The notes: generated by a model not told the origin, from the letters alone. A DNA stretch of 64,000 nucleotides from an uncultured Eubacteriales bacterium (GCA_949288175.1 CASEIV010000009.1:1-64000); one strand, 5' to 3'; positions 54,887-64,000 are shown, counted from the stretch's first letter. Made by a program: numbers and translations.

Positions 54887-55366
54887 ATGAAAAGTATGAA
54901 GCGGATAAAGAAAATATACTGGACGGCTAAAGAGGCAAACAGAATTGCCATTGGTTTCAGTGGAATAGTAAGTATTATTTATACTATCGTTGAATCCAGG
55001 CGACATGAGGACATAATAGTATTAGTAGCTAGTTTCCTTATTGTGTTTTTAGTTGGCTACTATACGCTAAGGAATGTCTTGAGAGTAGGGAGAAGAAAAG
55101 AACTCGAGAGACAAAAGGAAACAAGGTCAAGAATTAAAGAATGTCTTGGCGATAAGAAGAAAAAAGTAGATTTTTTCTTCATTGGTTTTGAAAATGAGGA
55201 ATGGGAAGACCTCATTGAAGAAATTGTGGAAAACTCAAACTTCAATTATTACGCCTATGTAGAAAAGAGAAATGTAATAATTGAAGTAAGAGATAAAAAT
55301 GACAAATTCATTTGTCAAAAATCTGTCTCATGGCAGTTCTTTGACGAGAACTTCATACTCAAATGA
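54887..55366 (+). CDS. Hypothetical membrane protein downstream of tRNA-Arg
   Basis: A 159-aa protein with two hydrophobic segments (about residues 22-40 and 47-65, VLVASFLIVFLVGYYTL) and a charged soluble C-terminal half (DFFFIGFENEEWEDLIEEIV...). No family recognised. The ATG at 54887 is 7 nt after AGGAGG; the ATG two codons earlier is too close. Codon use seems less A/T-biased than its neighbours (CGG, GGC, CTC occur), which, with position behind a tRNA gene, could reflect recent acquisition. A terminator follows. Confidence 0.6.
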   Translation: MKSMKRIKKIYWTAKEANRIAIGFSGIVSIIYTIVESRRHEDIIVLVASFLIVFLVGYYTLRNVLRVGRRKELERQKETRSRIKECLGDKKKKVDFFFIGFENEEWEDLIEEIVENSNFNYYAYVEKRNVIIEVRDKNDKFICQKSVSWQFFDENFILK

Positions 55367-55374
55367 AATGAAAA

Positions 55375-55414
55375 GCGGGGGGTTGTGTTTTGTAAAATGC
55401 AATTCCTCGTTTTT
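55375..55414 (+). terminator. Terminator after the unknown membrane gene
   Basis: CGGGGGGTTG pairs with CAATTCCTCG (several G-U pairs) around a 14-nt loop, followed by T5. Confidence 0.6.
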
Positions 55415-55574
55415 CCATTATAAAAGTATATGTTAAAATAATAGATAACCAAACATAAAGAAGTTCTAGACAAAAGATAAAATTTATAATAAAATACATT
55501 TAGAAAAAAAGAAAAAATGTAAAACAAAATACGTGTATTATCTATATAGAATATAATAAGAAACGGAGAAAAAT

Positions 55575-56030
55575 ATGGAAGAAAAATTTATGCAAGAAGC
55601 TCTAAAAGAAGCAAAAAAAGCATATGATAAATTAGAAGTTCCCGTAGGGTGTGTCATTGTAAAAGATGGAAAAATCATCGCAAGAGGACACAATGTAAAA
55701 GAAACGAAAAAGGACACTACAAAACATGCGGAAATGATAGCGATACAAAAAGCAAGCAAAAAGCTAGATTCTTGGAGATTACTAGATTGTGAAATGTATG
55801 TAACATTAGAGCCATGTAGCATGTGTGCAGGGGCAATTATTAATGCAAGAATCAAAAAACTATACATAGGCACATTAGATGAAAAAACTGGTGCAGCAGG
55901 TTCTGTTTTAAACTTATTCACAGATTATCCATTTAATCACAAAGTAGAAGTGAAAACAGGCATATTAAAAACAGATTGTGAAAAAATTTTAAAGGATTTT
56001 TTTAAAGAATTAAGAAAATTAAAAAAATAA
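55575..56030 (+). CDS. tadA: tRNA-specific adenosine deaminase TadA
   Basis: Zinc deaminase making inosine at tRNA-Arg(ACG) position 34. The 151-aa protein has the HAE motif (TKHAEMIAIQKA) and PCxxC (LEPCSMCAGAIINARI), forming the zinc site with catalytic Glu. Family hallmark GTLDEKTGAAGSVLNLF is present. GGAGAAAA precedes the ATG. The order tadA-(unknown)-SRP RNA-dnaX matches the usual Firmicutes tadA-ffs-dnaX-ybaB-recR cluster. Confidence 0.95.
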   Translation: MEEKFMQEALKEAKKAYDKLEVPVGCVIVKDGKIIARGHNVKETKKDTTKHAEMIAIQKASKKLDSWRLLDCEMYVTLEPCSMCAGAIINARIKKLYIGTLDEKTGAAGSVLNLFTDYPFNHKVEVKTGILKTDCEKILKDFFKELRKLKK

Positions 56031-56053
56031 ACCATATTTATCAGGAGGAAGAT

Positions 56054-56806
56054 ATGATTGATAAATTAAAAGATTTAACCAAAACAAAAAGCTTTCATAT
56101 ATGTATGATAATCGTTATCATAGTTGTTATTCTATTTATAGTAGGTATGTTAGCATTAAGATATAGTGTAGAAGGAGAAACCAATATGCCATTCAATTTA
56201 AGCAAAATAGCGATTATTAGTACACAAGAAGGCATAGATGATGGACAGACAAATACAAGATGGTCATTTGATGTACATCAATCAAATGATATTTATCTAT
56301 ATATTGATAAAAATGATGCATATGATAAAACAGAAATTATAAAATCGGTTCGTGTAGACAATTTTCAAACAGAAGCTAAAAATACAGAGAATATAAAATT
56401 ATATAAGCCAAATGCACAAGAAGAAAATGTCATATTTAAATATAATGATGAAGATATTATACAAAGTCTAGAATATACGGGAGATGTAGAATCAGATTTA
56501 AAAAATTTAAAGATAGCAAACCAAGGGGGCATTATTGCATTTAGATGTTCAAACAATAATGTGACCAAATATCAATCTGATGAGGAAGAAATTAATCATG
56601 GTGAATTGTTAAAAAAAACAGGAGTTTCAGAAGAGAATTTAAAAATAAATTTGACATTTCATTTAACAATCACATTAGAAAGTGGTAAAGAATATCAAGC
56701 AGAAGTAAAAACAGAGTTACCAACAGGGAAAGTGATAGAAGAAGGAAGTGCTTCTGCAGAAATTACAGATTTAGAAGATATTGTTTTTAAAAGAATTCAA
56801 AACTAA
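56054..56806 (+). CDS. Single-pass extracytoplasmic protein of unknown function
   Basis: A 250-aa protein with one N-terminal membrane helix (about residues 15-38, HICMIIVIIVVILFIVGMLA) and an outer domain rich in beta-type strands, acidic and Asn residues. No known motif. AGGAGGAAG precedes the ATG. It lies 23 nt after tadA and before the SRP RNA, so it may share the tadA transcript. I cannot assign a function. Confidence 0.6.
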   Translation: MIDKLKDLTKTKSFHICMIIVIIVVILFIVGMLALRYSVEGETNMPFNLSKIAIISTQEGIDDGQTNTRWSFDVHQSNDIYLYIDKNDAYDKTEIIKSVRVDNFQTEAKNTENIKLYKPNAQEENVIFKYNDEDIIQSLEYTGDVESDLKNLKIANQGGIIAFRCSNNNVTKYQSDEEEINHGELLKKTGVSEENLKINLTFHLTITLESGKEYQAEVKTELPTGKVIEEGSASAEITDLEDIVFKRIQN

Positions 56807-56824
56807 ATTATTCTAAAATAACAC

Positions 56825-56853
56825 TTGATTAAATATAAAAATCAGTATATAAT
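56825..56853 (+). promoter_or_regulatory. SRP RNA promoter
   Basis: TTGATT at 56825-56830 and TATAAT at 56848-56853 with a 17-bp spacer, just upstream of the SRP RNA 5' region. Confidence 0.65.
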
Positions 56854-56866
56854 ACAAATGGTATAT

Positions 56867-56985
56867 TATTTAATCTTTGTATGGAGAGTATCCAATAAAG
56901 ACCTATGAATCTTGTCAGGTCCGGAAGGAAGCAGCAATAAGTAGTTTATCTTTATGTGGTATACTTTCCATAGAGAGATTAAATA
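56867..56985 (+). ncRNA. ffs: Signal recognition particle RNA (small bacterial type)
   Basis: The conserved apical domain TGTCAGGTCCGGAAGGAAGC with AGCAATAAG identifies the SRP RNA that binds Ffh. The stem around it pairs TATGGAGAGTATCC with GGTATACTTTCCATA, and an outer helix TATTTAATCT/AGATTAAATA extends it to about 119 nt. The promoter lies immediately upstream. Placement before dnaX is typical. Ends are approximate. It lacks an obvious Alu domain, so it seems to be the simple type. Confidence 0.9.
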
Positions 56986-57024
56986 GTAGGACCATTTTTT
57001 TCTGTTATAAAGGATGTGATAATT

Positions 57025-58656
57025 ATGGGGTACACAGCGCTTTATAGAAAATTTAGACCATTGAATTTTTCAGAAATGGTGGGGCAAGAACATATAACCA
57101 AAACATTAAAAAATCAAATTATAGCCAATAGAGTAGGACATGCGTACTTATTTAATGGTGGAAGAGGAACCGGAAAAACATCAGCTGCCAAAATATTAGC
57201 AAGAGCAATTAATTGCTTAAATCCAAAAGATGGAGAGCCATGTAATGAATGTGAGATTTGCAAAGGAGCCATTTCAGGTTCTTTAACAGATATCGTTGAA
57301 ATGGATGCAGCATCTAATAATAGTGTTGAAGATATTAGAAGTATCAGAGAAGAAGTAAATTTTTTGCCAACAAAGGCAAAATATAGAGTATATATTATTG
57401 ATGAGGTACATATGTTATCAACAGGGGCATTTAATGCTTTATTAAAAACATTGGAAGAGCCACCTGAACATGTAAAATTTATATTAGCGACAACAGAACC
57501 ACAAAAATTACCAGCAACAATTCTTTCTAGATGTCAAAGATTTGATTTCAAAAAAATATCGAATGAGGATATTATCAAAAGACTAGAAATTGTTTGTAAA
57601 GAAAGTAATATAGAAATAACAAAAGAAGCTTTACAGATTATTGCTACATTGTCAGAAGGGGCTATGAGAGATGCATTATCTATTTTAGAAAGATGTATTC
57701 AAGATGGTGAAAATCAAATCGATGAAGATAAAATAAAAGATTTGGTAGGAATCCCTAAGATGGTATATGTTCATGATATTGTAAAAGCAATTATAGAATA
57801 TGATATAGATAAAGCACTTGTAACAGTTAACAAAGTTTTAGAAGAAGGAAAAGATATTTCAAATTTATTATGGGAAATCATAAAATATGTGAAAGATATC
57901 TTATTATATAAAGCAACGAATCATATAGAACTATATAGTGAAGAGGAGAAAACAAAAGTAAAGGAAATATCAGAGACAGTCGAAAAAGAAAGGTTAATCA
58001 ATCTAGTTTACGCATTTTCTGAGTTAGAAAATGAAATGAAATTTTCTACACAAAAAAGTATTATTTTTCAAGCAGGAATTATAAAACTTTGTAGCAAATT
58101 AACAGTTAATCATAAAGGGAATAGCGACTTAGAACAAAGAGTAGATAAGATTGAAAATTATTTAAGAAGTCATAGTACAAATGTAAATAATTATAGGCCA
58201 CAACCAGTTACTACAGAAGTAAAAATGGCATATAATATGTCTACAGGAACAACACAAACTGCACCAAAAAATGAAAAGAAAACAGGTAATAGCTCAAAGA
58301 AAATGGAAGCATCAACATATTCTAGTAAAGTAGAAGAATATTGGCCTCAGATTGTAAGAGATTTAAAGCAAAATGGAAAAATTGTACTATATACAAACTT
58401 AATGAACACAAGAGCTAAAGAAATAAATGATATGACCGTAGGAATAGAGTTCCCTAATGGGTTAACATCATTTGGGAAAACTGTATTAGAAAAACAAGAG
58501 AATATAAAAGAAATTGCGAATTTGGTTTCTATGGCTTCCGGAAAGCCAATGAATATAAAATATATTACAAATGTTGGAAATGTAGGAGAAACAAAAGAAC
58601 CAAATATTAAAAGTATTGCAAATGATTCAGATATACCATTTCATGTAATTGAATAA
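57025..58656 (+). CDS. dnaX: DNA polymerase III subunits gamma/tau
   Basis: Clamp-loader ATPase. The 543-aa protein has [21 protein letters not shown], Walker [17 protein letters not shown], the zinc-binding cysteines in CNECEICKG, Walker [25 protein letters not shown] and the arginine finger LSRCQRFDF. The C-terminal part is variable. The ATG at 57025 with AAGGATGTGAT ahead is preferred over a GTG at 57016. It precedes ybaB and recR in the conserved order. Confidence 0.95.
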   Translation: MGYTALYRKFRPLNFSEMVGQEHITKTLKNQIIANRVGHAYLFNGGRGTGKTSAAKILARAINCLNPKDGEPCNECEICKGAISGSLTDIVEMDAASNNSVEDIRSIREEVNFLPTKAKYRVYIIDEVHMLSTGAFNALLKTLEEPPEHVKFILATTEPQKLPATILSRCQRFDFKKISNEDIIKRLEIVCKESNIEITKEALQIIATLSEGAMRDALSILERCIQDGENQIDEDKIKDLVGIPKMVYVHDIVKAIIEYDIDKALVTVNKVLEEGKDISNLLWEIIKYVKDILLYKATNHIELYSEEEKTKVKEISETVEKERLINLVYAFSELENEMKFSTQKSIIFQAGIIKLCSKLTVNHKGNSDLEQRVDKIENYLRSHSTNVNNYRPQPVTTEVKMAYNMSTGTTQTAPKNEKKTGNSSKKMEASTYSSKVEEYWPQIVRDLKQNGKIVLYTNLMNTRAKEINDMTVGIEFPNGLTSFGKTVLEKQENIKEIANLVSMASGKPMNIKYITNVGNVGETKEPNIKSIANDSDIPFHVIE

Positions 58657-58696
58657 AAAACAAAACTATATTAAAAAAAGAAAGGAATGTGAAATT

Positions 58697-59041
58697 ATGT
58701 CAAAAAGAGGTGGATTCCCAGGAGGAATGGGAGGATTCGGCGGAATGAATATGAATAACTTAATGAAACAAGCGAAAAAAATGCAAGAGGATATGGAAAA
58801 ATCACAAGCAGAATTAGCAAGCAAGGATTTTGAAGCAACAGCAGGTGGTGGAGCAATATCTGTAAAAGTATCAGGAGAAAAAATCATTAAAGAAATTAAA
58901 ATACAAAAAGATGTTGTAGATCCAGATGATGTAGAAATGTTAGAAGACTTAATCTTAACATGTGTAAATGAAGCTTTAAGAAAAGTAGATAGTGCACAAG
59001 CTGATCAATTAGGAAAATTTAATATACCAGGATTTATGTAA
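58697..59041 (+). CDS. Nucleoid-associated protein YbaB/EbfC
   Basis: A 114-aa DNA-binding protein. [20 protein letters not shown] is a Gly/Met-rich leader, then [20 protein letters not shown] and [20 protein letters not shown], the YbaB signatures. The ATG at 58697 is chosen; the usual start of the family and AAAGGAATG upstream agree, while the longer frame starts inside dnaX. The gene lies between dnaX and recR, as in most bacteria. Confidence 0.93.
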   Translation: MSKRGGFPGGMGGFGGMNMNNLMKQAKKMQEDMEKSQAELASKDFEATAGGGAISVKVSGEKIIKEIKIQKDVVDPDDVEMLEDLILTCVNEALRKVDSAQADQLGKFNIPGFM

Positions 59042-59094
59042 GGATAACATGCATTAGGGAAAGTAGAGCTTTCGAAACATAAGTACAATCAAAA

Positions 59095-59126
59095 GGGATT
59101 ATCGGTTTTCCGAATAATCTCTTTTT
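59095..59126 (+). terminator. Terminator after ybaB
   Basis: GGGATTATCGG pairs with CCGAATAATCTC (with one bulge) around a short T-loop, followed by T5. Confidence 0.65.
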
Positions 59127-59159
59127 AGATGATAGAAAATATAAATTTCTATCATCTAA
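59125..59159. terminator. Second hairpin between ybaB and recR
   Basis: TTAGATGATAGAAA pairs perfectly with TTTCTATCATCTAA around a 7-nt loop. No T-run follows. It overlaps the end of the preceding terminator and may stabilise the recR mRNA 5' end. Confidence 0.5.
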
Positions 59160-59208
59160 AAAATTTGGACAATTATAGAAAGATATAAACAATGAATGGA
59201 GGTACAAA

Positions 59209-59808
59209 ATGTCATTATATTCACCATCAATCGAAAAATTAATAGAAAGTTTTGAAAAATTACCAAGTATCGGACATAAAACAGCAGCAAGACTTGCTTT
59301 CTATATTTTAAATAGTTCAGAAGAGGAAACAAAAGAATTTGTCAATTCTATTTTAGAAGCAAAAAAGAATTTAAAATATTGTAGTCAATGTTACAACATT
59401 TCTGATACAGATCCTTGTCCAATATGTAGTAATCCGAAAAGAGATGCATCTTCTATCTGTGTTGTAGAAGACGTAAGAGATGTCATTGCTATGGAAAAAA
59501 CACATGAATTTAAAGGTGTATATCATGTTTTACATGGTTCAATTTCACCAATGAATGGTGTGGGACCAGATGATATAAAAATAAAAGAATTGTTAGCTAG
59601 ATTAATGGATGGAACTGTAAAAGAAGTCATACTTGCTACCAATCCAAGAGTGGAAGGGGAAGCAACAGCCATGTATTTATCTAAATTAATTAAACCTTTA
59701 GGAATCAAAGTGACAAGAATTGCACATGGTATACCAGTCGGTGGGGATTTAGAATATACAGATGAAATTACATTGACAAAGGCTTTAGAAGGTAGAAGAG
59801 AATTATAA
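59209..59808 (+). CDS. recR: Recombination protein RecR
   Basis: Component of the RecFOR gap-repair pathway. The 199-aa protein has the helix-hairpin-helix [17 protein letters not shown], the four-cysteine zinc finger [18 protein letters not shown], Toprim [14 protein letters not shown] and the C-terminal IARGxPVGxD-like region ([19 protein letters not shown]). AATGGAGGTAC precedes the ATG. Fits with recF at 2658. Confidence 0.95.
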   Translation: MSLYSPSIEKLIESFEKLPSIGHKTAARLAFYILNSSEEETKEFVNSILEAKKNLKYCSQCYNISDTDPCPICSNPKRDASSICVVEDVRDVIAMEKTHEFKGVYHVLHGSISPMNGVGPDDIKIKELLARLMDGTVKEVILATNPRVEGEATAMYLSKLIKPLGIKVTRIAHGIPVGGDLEYTDEITLTKALEGRREL

Positions 59809-59929
59809 ATTAACAAAATATTGCTTATCCTTGAAGAAGAAAAAAATTTGTTAATTCCCTATACAAAGAAGTGGAAAGGATTAAAAGTTCTTGGAAGTCG
59901 AACTCTTGATGAAAAAGAGATATGGATAA

Positions 59930-59955
59930 CCCAGCACATCTGATAGAGTGCTGGG
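59930..59955 (+). terminator. Terminator between recR and the glycosyltransferase
   Basis: CCCAGCAC pairs with GTGCTGGG around a 10-nt loop, followed by AAATTTT. The genes here are convergent. Confidence 0.6.
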
Positions 59956-59960
59956 AAATT

Positions 59961-61091
59961 TTAATTCTTTAATAAAATATCACAAATATCTTTGGTAGAA
60001 TGTAATTTTGCCAATTTTTTTGTATTCTCTTTCATATTTTCTAAAGTTTCTGGATGTGAAAATAAATTTTCTAAAGCCTCTGTTACATCATCTTCTTTTT
60101 TAATCCATATAGCAATTCCATTTTTTACTAGAAATTTTGCATTTTTTTCTTCTTGACCAGGAATTGGATTAATAATTACCATTGGTAAGTGAGATGCTAG
60201 ACTTTCTGTTGTTGTTAATCCGCCAGGTTTGGTAACGACTAAATCAGAAATACTCATAAATTCTGGAACTTGACTAGTATATTCAAAAACAAGAACATTA
60301 TTTTTTCTTTGATATTCAGAAACAATTTTTTCAAAAGCCAATTTCATTTTTTCATTTTTTCCACTAATTGCAATGATTTGCATATCTTTGCAGTATTTTA
60401 CAAAACCTTCAAAAATTTCAACAGTTCTCGTTTTTCCTAGTCCAAACTCTCCACCACCAAAGAATAGAATTGTTTTTTTATCTGGTTTTAAATTTAATTC
60501 TTCAAAAATTTTTTCTTTATTAAACTCTTTTAAAAATCTACTAGATAAAGGGATACCTGTTGCAAATATTTTTGAATCTGGAATGCTTTTTCTTTTTAAG
60601 TATTTTTTCATATTTTCATGTGCGACAAAATAGTAGTCTGTATAATCTGAACCAACTAACCATTGGTCATGTGGAGCAAAATCTGTCATAATAGTTGCAA
60701 TTTTAGCAGAAAATTTCCCTTTCCTTTTCAAATAACTACACATTTGGCTCCCGAAGGGATGTGTAGAAATAATTAAGTCAGGTTGTTTTTCTCTTAATAG
60801 CCTCAATAGTTTAATTGCCATAATTTTATTAGATCTGCTAGTAATATGAGCAAGTGGCCCTTTTTGAGAATCAGAATAAATTCTTCCCCAAGCCCAAGGC
60901 ATTTTTTTAGCCATTTCATTATAAGCTTTTGTTGTCATTTTTTCTATGGTTTTATTGATATATTTCATACAATCGATTAACTCTACATCTATGTTTTTAT
61001 CCTTATAATCATTTTTTAAGCATTCATGAATAGATTTTGCAGCATTAAGATGTCCACCACCGTAAGAAGCATAAAAAATTAATATTTTCAT
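59961..61091 (-). CDS. Diacylglycerol glucosyltransferase-like (MGDG synthase family)
   Basis: A 376-aa GT28-type enzyme. It starts MKILIFYASYGGGHLNAAKSIHECL, the MGDG synthase N-terminus, and has FFGGGEFGLG, FEYTSQVPEFMSISDLVVTKPGGLTTTESL and PIPGQEEKNAKFLVKNG, typical of UDP-sugar transferases to diacylglycerol (UgtP-like). The product is probably a membrane glycolipid and lipoteichoic acid anchor. UDP-glucose could come from the enzymes at 50605-53754. AAGGAGATT precedes the ATG. Confidence 0.9.
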   Translation of the reverse strand: MKILIFYASYGGGHLNAAKSIHECLKNDYKDKNIDVELIDCMKYINKTIEKMTTKAYNEMAKKMPWAWGRIYSDSQKGPLAHITSRSNKIMAIKLLRLLREKQPDLIISTHPFGSQMCSYLKRKGKFSAKIATIMTDFAPHDQWLVGSDYTDYYFVAHENMKKYLKRKSIPDSKIFATGIPLSSRFLKEFNKEKIFEELNLKPDKKTILFFGGGEFGLGKTRTVEIFEGFVKYCKDMQIIAISGKNEKMKLAFEKIVSEYQRKNNVLVFEYTSQVPEFMSISDLVVTKPGGLTTTESLASHLPMVIINPIPGQEEKNAKFLVKNGIAIWIKKEDDVTEALENLFSHPETLENMKENTKKLAKLHSTKDICDILLKN

Positions 61092-61299
61092 GATAATCTC
61101 CTTTTTTAAAATAATAAGAAAGTAAATAATCTTATTATTAAAATAATTTGTAGTTCAATTTTAACATAAATACGATAAAATTTCAAAAAATGGAATAAAT
61201 TTTTATAAAAAAGAAAAAATAATGATAGAAAATATATCTATTGATGGATAATAACTAAAAAATAGATAGAAAAATATATTTGTATGATGAGGTGATGAT

Positions 61300-61776
61300 T
61301 TGAAAAATATTGTTAAAATTCTAACTATATTTATTATATTTGTAATAGCATTTATTGTTTTTGTTACATTTAGCAAAGATGATGTAAAACAAAATGTGAG
61401 TTATGCAGCAAGTTCTCATACATCAGATGTTCAATTAATGGCAAGAGCGATTAACGGAGAAGCAAGAGGCGAACCATATGAGGGGCAAGTTGCTGTTGGA
61501 GCAGTTATTTTAAATCGAGTAAAAGATTCTCGATTTCCCAATTCTATTTCAGGTGTCATTTATCAATCAGGAGCGTTTACAGCAGTAGCAGATGGGCAAA
61601 TCAATGCACCAATTGATGAAGATTCTACAGTGTATAAGGCTGCACAAGATGCCTTAAATGGCTGGGATCCAACAGGAGGATGTGTATACTATTTTAATCC
61701 AGATACAGCAACAAATAGTTGGATATGGTCTAGGCCACATGTTATCACAATCGGAAAACATAGATTTTGTAAATAA
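61300..61776 (+). CDS. sleB: Spore cortex-lytic/cell wall hydrolase, SleB family
   Basis: A 158-aa enzyme that cuts cortex peptidoglycan during germination. It has an N-terminal membrane/signal helix (about residues 8-25) and the Hydrolase_2 domain: MARAINGEARGEPYEGQVAVGAVILNR, catalytic Glu in the NGEARGE motif, and YYFNPDTATNSWIWSRP. The start is TTG at 61300, with GAGGTGAT upstream and no better ATG. It lacks the peptidoglycan-binding repeat of Bacillus SleB. ypeB follows at 17 nt, the known partner. Confidence 0.88.
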   Translation: MKNIVKILTIFIIFVIAFIVFVTFSKDDVKQNVSYAASSHTSDVQLMARAINGEARGEPYEGQVAVGAVILNRVKDSRFPNSISGVIYQSGAFTAVADGQINAPIDEDSTVYKAAQDALNGWDPTGGCVYYFNPDTATNSWIWSRPHVITIGKHRFCK

Positions 61777-61793
61777 CGAAAGGAAGGAAAAAG

Positions 61794-63167
61794 ATGAATA
61801 AATTAGTAGAATGGAAAGAAAGATTAAAAAAAGGACATATGCTTAGTGTGATTGTAGTTCTTTTAATTGTGGTTGCTATATTAGGATTTATTTTATATAA
61901 AAAACAAAGGGAATATAGACAAGCTTCAGAAAATTCATATAATATGGCATTTTATGAATTAGTGGACTATGTCCAAAATGTAGAAACATATTTGGCAAAA
62001 TCATTAATTTCTACAACACCAGAACACGGAGCAGAAACATTAACCAATTTATGGAGAGAAGCAAACTTGGCACAAAGTTATTTAAGTATGTTACCAGTAG
62101 CTAGTCAAGAACTAGAAAATACAGAAAAATTTTTAAATCAAGTAAGCGATTATAGTTATTCTTTATCCAGAAAAAATATATATAATGAAAGTTTGAGTGA
62201 GGAAGATTTGGCAAATCTTGAAGAACTGCATTCCTATAGCACAGAATTAGAAAATACATTAAACCAATTATCAGAAGATTTAAATAGTGGAAGGTTTGAA
62301 TGGGGAGAGTTAACAGAAAAAGGAACAGTCGCATTTGCCCAACAAGTAGATAATATATCGAAAGAAAGTTTTAGCAATCTAGAAGAGAACTTTCATGAAT
62401 ATGCTGGTTTAATTTATGATGGAGCCTATTCAGAACATATGACAAGTACAGAGAAAAAAGGATTAACAGGAGAAGATATTGACGAAAATAGGGCAAAAGG
62501 GCTTGTAGAAGAATTTATAGGAAAAGATAAAATAAAAGAGATATCTAGTTTAGGACTATCTGAAAATGCAACTATTCCTGCCTATACATTTTCTATTACA
62601 GGTAACAATGATGAAAATATTAATATTTCGATTTCTCAAAAGGGTGGACATGTGATATATATGAATACGAATAGAGAAGTAAATGCGGAAATTTTATCAC
62701 AAGAAGAAGCAACACGAAAAGGAAAAGAATTTTTAGAAAATAGGGGATTTGCTAATATGCAAGAAACTTACTATCTTACCCAAGAAGGAATTACAACTAT
62801 TAATTATGCTTATAAGCAAGATGATGTAATTGCATATCCAGACTTAATCAAAATAAAAGTTGCTTTAGATAATGGAGAAATACTAGGAATTGAAACAACA
62901 GGATATTTAAATAATCACACAGAAAGAGATATCAGTAATGTTCAAATTACGAGTGAAGAAGCAAAAGAAAATCTAAATCCAAAACTAGAATTGACAAGTG
63001 AAGGAATGGCCATTATTCCAACAGAATGGCAAACAGAGATATTGTGTTATGAATTTAAAGGGAAAGTAAATGATAAAGAATTTCTAGTATATATTAATGC
63101 AGAAAATGGAAGGGAAGAAGATATATTAATCATAACAGACACAGGAAATGGTGTTTTAACAATGTAA
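61794..63167 (+). CDS. ypeB: Germination protein YpeB
   Basis: A 457-aa protein that localises and stabilises SleB in the spore. One N-terminal membrane helix (about residues 15-35, HMLSVIVVLLIVVAILGFIL), then a helical domain, then PepSY-like repeats (about 230-450), with RKGKEFLENRGFANMQETYYL and VTYAYxQ-type text. AAAGGAAGGA precedes the ATG. The sleB-ypeB pair in operon is typical of spore-forming Clostridia and Bacilli. Confidence 0.92.
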   Translation: MNKLVEWKERLKKGHMLSVIVVLLIVVAILGFILYKKQREYRQASENSYNMAFYELVDYVQNVETYLAKSLISTTPEHGAETLTNLWREANLAQSYLSMLPVASQELENTEKFLNQVSDYSYSLSRKNIYNESLSEEDLANLEELHSYSTELENTLNQLSEDLNSGRFEWGELTEKGTVAFAQQVDNISKESFSNLEENFHEYAGLIYDGAYSEHMTSTEKKGLTGEDIDENRAKGLVEEFIGKDKIKEISSLGLSENATIPAYTFSITGNNDENINISISQKGGHVIYMNTNREVNAEILSQEEATRKGKEFLENRGFANMQETYYLTQEGITTINYAYKQDDVIAYPDLIKIKVALDNGEILGIETTGYLNNHTERDISNVQITSEEAKENLNPKLELTSEGMAIIPTEWQTEILCYEFKGKVNDKEFLVYINAENGREEDILIITDTGNGVLTM

Positions 63168-63177
63168 AAATATAATG

Positions 63178-63281
63178 GGTTGCCAAAGGGGACGTGTTAA
63201 AATGGCAACCTTATTAATTTGAAAATAAATTATTTAATATAAATAAAAGGTTGCCATTTTAACACGTCCCCTTTGGCAACC
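63178..63281. repeat. GGTTGCC-type palindromic element downstream of ypeB
   Basis: 33-bp arms at 63178-63210 and 63249-63281 are perfect reverse complements, separated by 38 bp of AT-rich spacer. Each arm ends in GGTTGCCA and TGGCAACC, so each can also fold alone. The core CCAAAGGGGACGTG is shared with 14238 and 46725. It lies between the convergent ypeB and VanW-like genes. Confidence 0.75.
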
Positions 63282-63289
63282 TCTAATAT

Positions 63290-64000
63290 TTAATGTCTTT
63301 TATATGTATCTTTTGATAATAATTCTGTACTTACTATTTGACCGTTTTGTTTTAAGATTCTGTAAGCTTCTGAATAAGTAGAATCAGCTGTACTACCAGT
63401 TACATATGAAGAGATTTCAACTTCATATTCATTATCTGTTCTTAGACCATATATATCAAATTTAGCAATACCTCCAGAAACAGAGCATACTAATTTAATA
63501 GGATAATCTCTATTATTTTTAAATTTAAAATCAATTGAACCATATACAACAGTAGCATCTCTACTTGCTATAACATATGATGGGACAAATTGATGATTAC
63601 TTCTTTCTACAATTTCTAAGTTTGCATATAAAACAGCATTATATAATGTAGAAGTAATTTGGCAAATTCCACCACCTAATCCATCGACTACTTCGCCACT
63701 AACATATATAGGAGCTTCTTTATAGCCAGCAGCAATTGTTCTTTCTCCTACAACTTGGTTATATGAAAATGTTTCACCAGGCATTAAAACTGTACCATTA
63801 ATTTTTGAAGCAGCTAGTTGTAAATTGGTTGTTCTATCTCTATCTCGTGTAGAATATCTTGTGGAATAGGTTGAAAGCATATCTGGAAATGCTTCTGTAC
63901 CAATCATATTTGTTGTTACACTAGGGTATAGGATTTGTAAAGGTATAATATATTCTGAGTTTTCTTCTAATAGCATTTCTTTTGCTTCATCTAAAGAAAT
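63290..64000 (-). CDS. VanW family protein, N-terminal part outside the window
   Basis: The visible 236 residues include SKINGTVLMPGETFSYNQVVG, GLGGGICQITSTLYNAV and SNHQFVPSYV, the VanW domain found in Gram-positive envelope proteins. The frame stays open to the right edge (text ISLDEAKEMLLEE), so the start lies beyond 64000. Other members often carry a peptidoglycan-binding_4 domain before VanW, which the preceding text (LLEENSEYIIPLQI) is consistent with. Function is unknown; despite the name, vancomycin resistance is not implied. Confidence 0.85.
   Translation of the reverse strand: MSLDEAKEMLLEENSEYIIPLQILYPSVTTNMIGTEAFPDMLSTYSTRYSTRDRDRTTNLQLAASKINGTVLMPGETFSYNQVVGERTIAAGYKEAPIYVSGEVVDGLGGGICQITSTLYNAVLYANLEIVERSNHQFVPSYVIASRDATVVYGSIDFKFKNNRDYPIKLVCSVSGGIAKFDIYGLRTDNEYEVEISSYVTGSTADSTYSEAYRILKQNGQIVSTELLSKDTYKRH

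Overview
The window is a very AT-rich chromosomal segment around the replication origin of a low-GC, endospore-forming member of the Clostridia. The origin order is gyrB-recF-dnaN-dnaA on the minus strand, facing rpmH-rnpA-yidD-yidC-jag-mnmE-mnmG-rsmG-parA-parB on the plus strand. Sporulation and germination genes (spmA, spmB, spoIIR, a GerMN protein, a SleB-like hydrolase, ypeB) support a spore former. I cannot name a genus from the sequence alone.

Layout. 1-716: non-coding, AT-rich direct repeats and hairpins. 717-7357: gyrB, recF, dnaN, dnaA, with DnaA-box clusters at the recF start, before dnaN, between dnaN and dnaA, and upstream of dnaA. 7358-17476: oriC and the rpmH-to-parB block, ending with a DUF4446 gene. 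17582-17823: two tRNA-Ser genes. 17971-19452: a polytopic glycosyltransferase-like protein. 19519-33408: a nine-gene type IV secretion-like locus with three VirB2-like subunits, PrgI, a VirB4-N-like protein, a VirB4 ATPase, a VirB6-like protein, a three-domain wall hydrolase and two single-pass NTF2-like proteins. No relaxase or VirD4 coupling protein is visible. 33468-42337: membrane J-domain protein, patatin, a tiny peptide gene, a 1450-aa CoA-dehydratase activase, a GerMN protein and a DUF4143 ATPase. 42506-49814: trmN6, rsmI, an AbrB/SpoVT-like regulator, spmA-spmB, rlmH, walJ (frameshifted), murA, spoIIR. 50023-54578: a small unknown, a UDP-sugar pyrophosphorylase, a phosphohexomutase and a TtcA-like enzyme. 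54753-59808: tRNA-Arg, an unknown membrane protein, tadA, a single-pass protein, SRP RNA, dnaX, ybaB, recR. 59961-64000: a glycolipid glycosyltransferase, sleB-ypeB and a partial VanW protein.

How the genes work together. The origin block combines initiation (dnaA, dnaN), topology and repair (gyrB, recF), origin segregation (parA, parB), membrane insertion (yidC, yidD, jag) and tRNA/rRNA modification (mnmE, mnmG, rsmG). The secretion-like locus follows parB and the tRNAs and looks like a chromosomal machine rather than a mobile element. It appears to have three transcription units: 19519-20932, a separately promoted and terminated pilin-like gene at 21019-21387, and 21566-33408. Sporulation genes are scattered among housekeeping genes in the right half.

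Other points. Two conserved genes (mnmE, walJ) each carry a single-base insertion that breaks the frame; removing one base restores normal length in both. Several palindromic repeat families are present: a GGTTGCCAAAGGGGAC family at three sites, a perfect 57-bp inverted repeat that contains the last codons of two convergent genes, and a TGTCGCAT...ATGCGACA family shared by the origin and the 39.9-40.1 kb gap. Two tiny ORFs (25 and 35 codons) have their own promoter and hairpin and resemble small hydrophobic membrane peptides.
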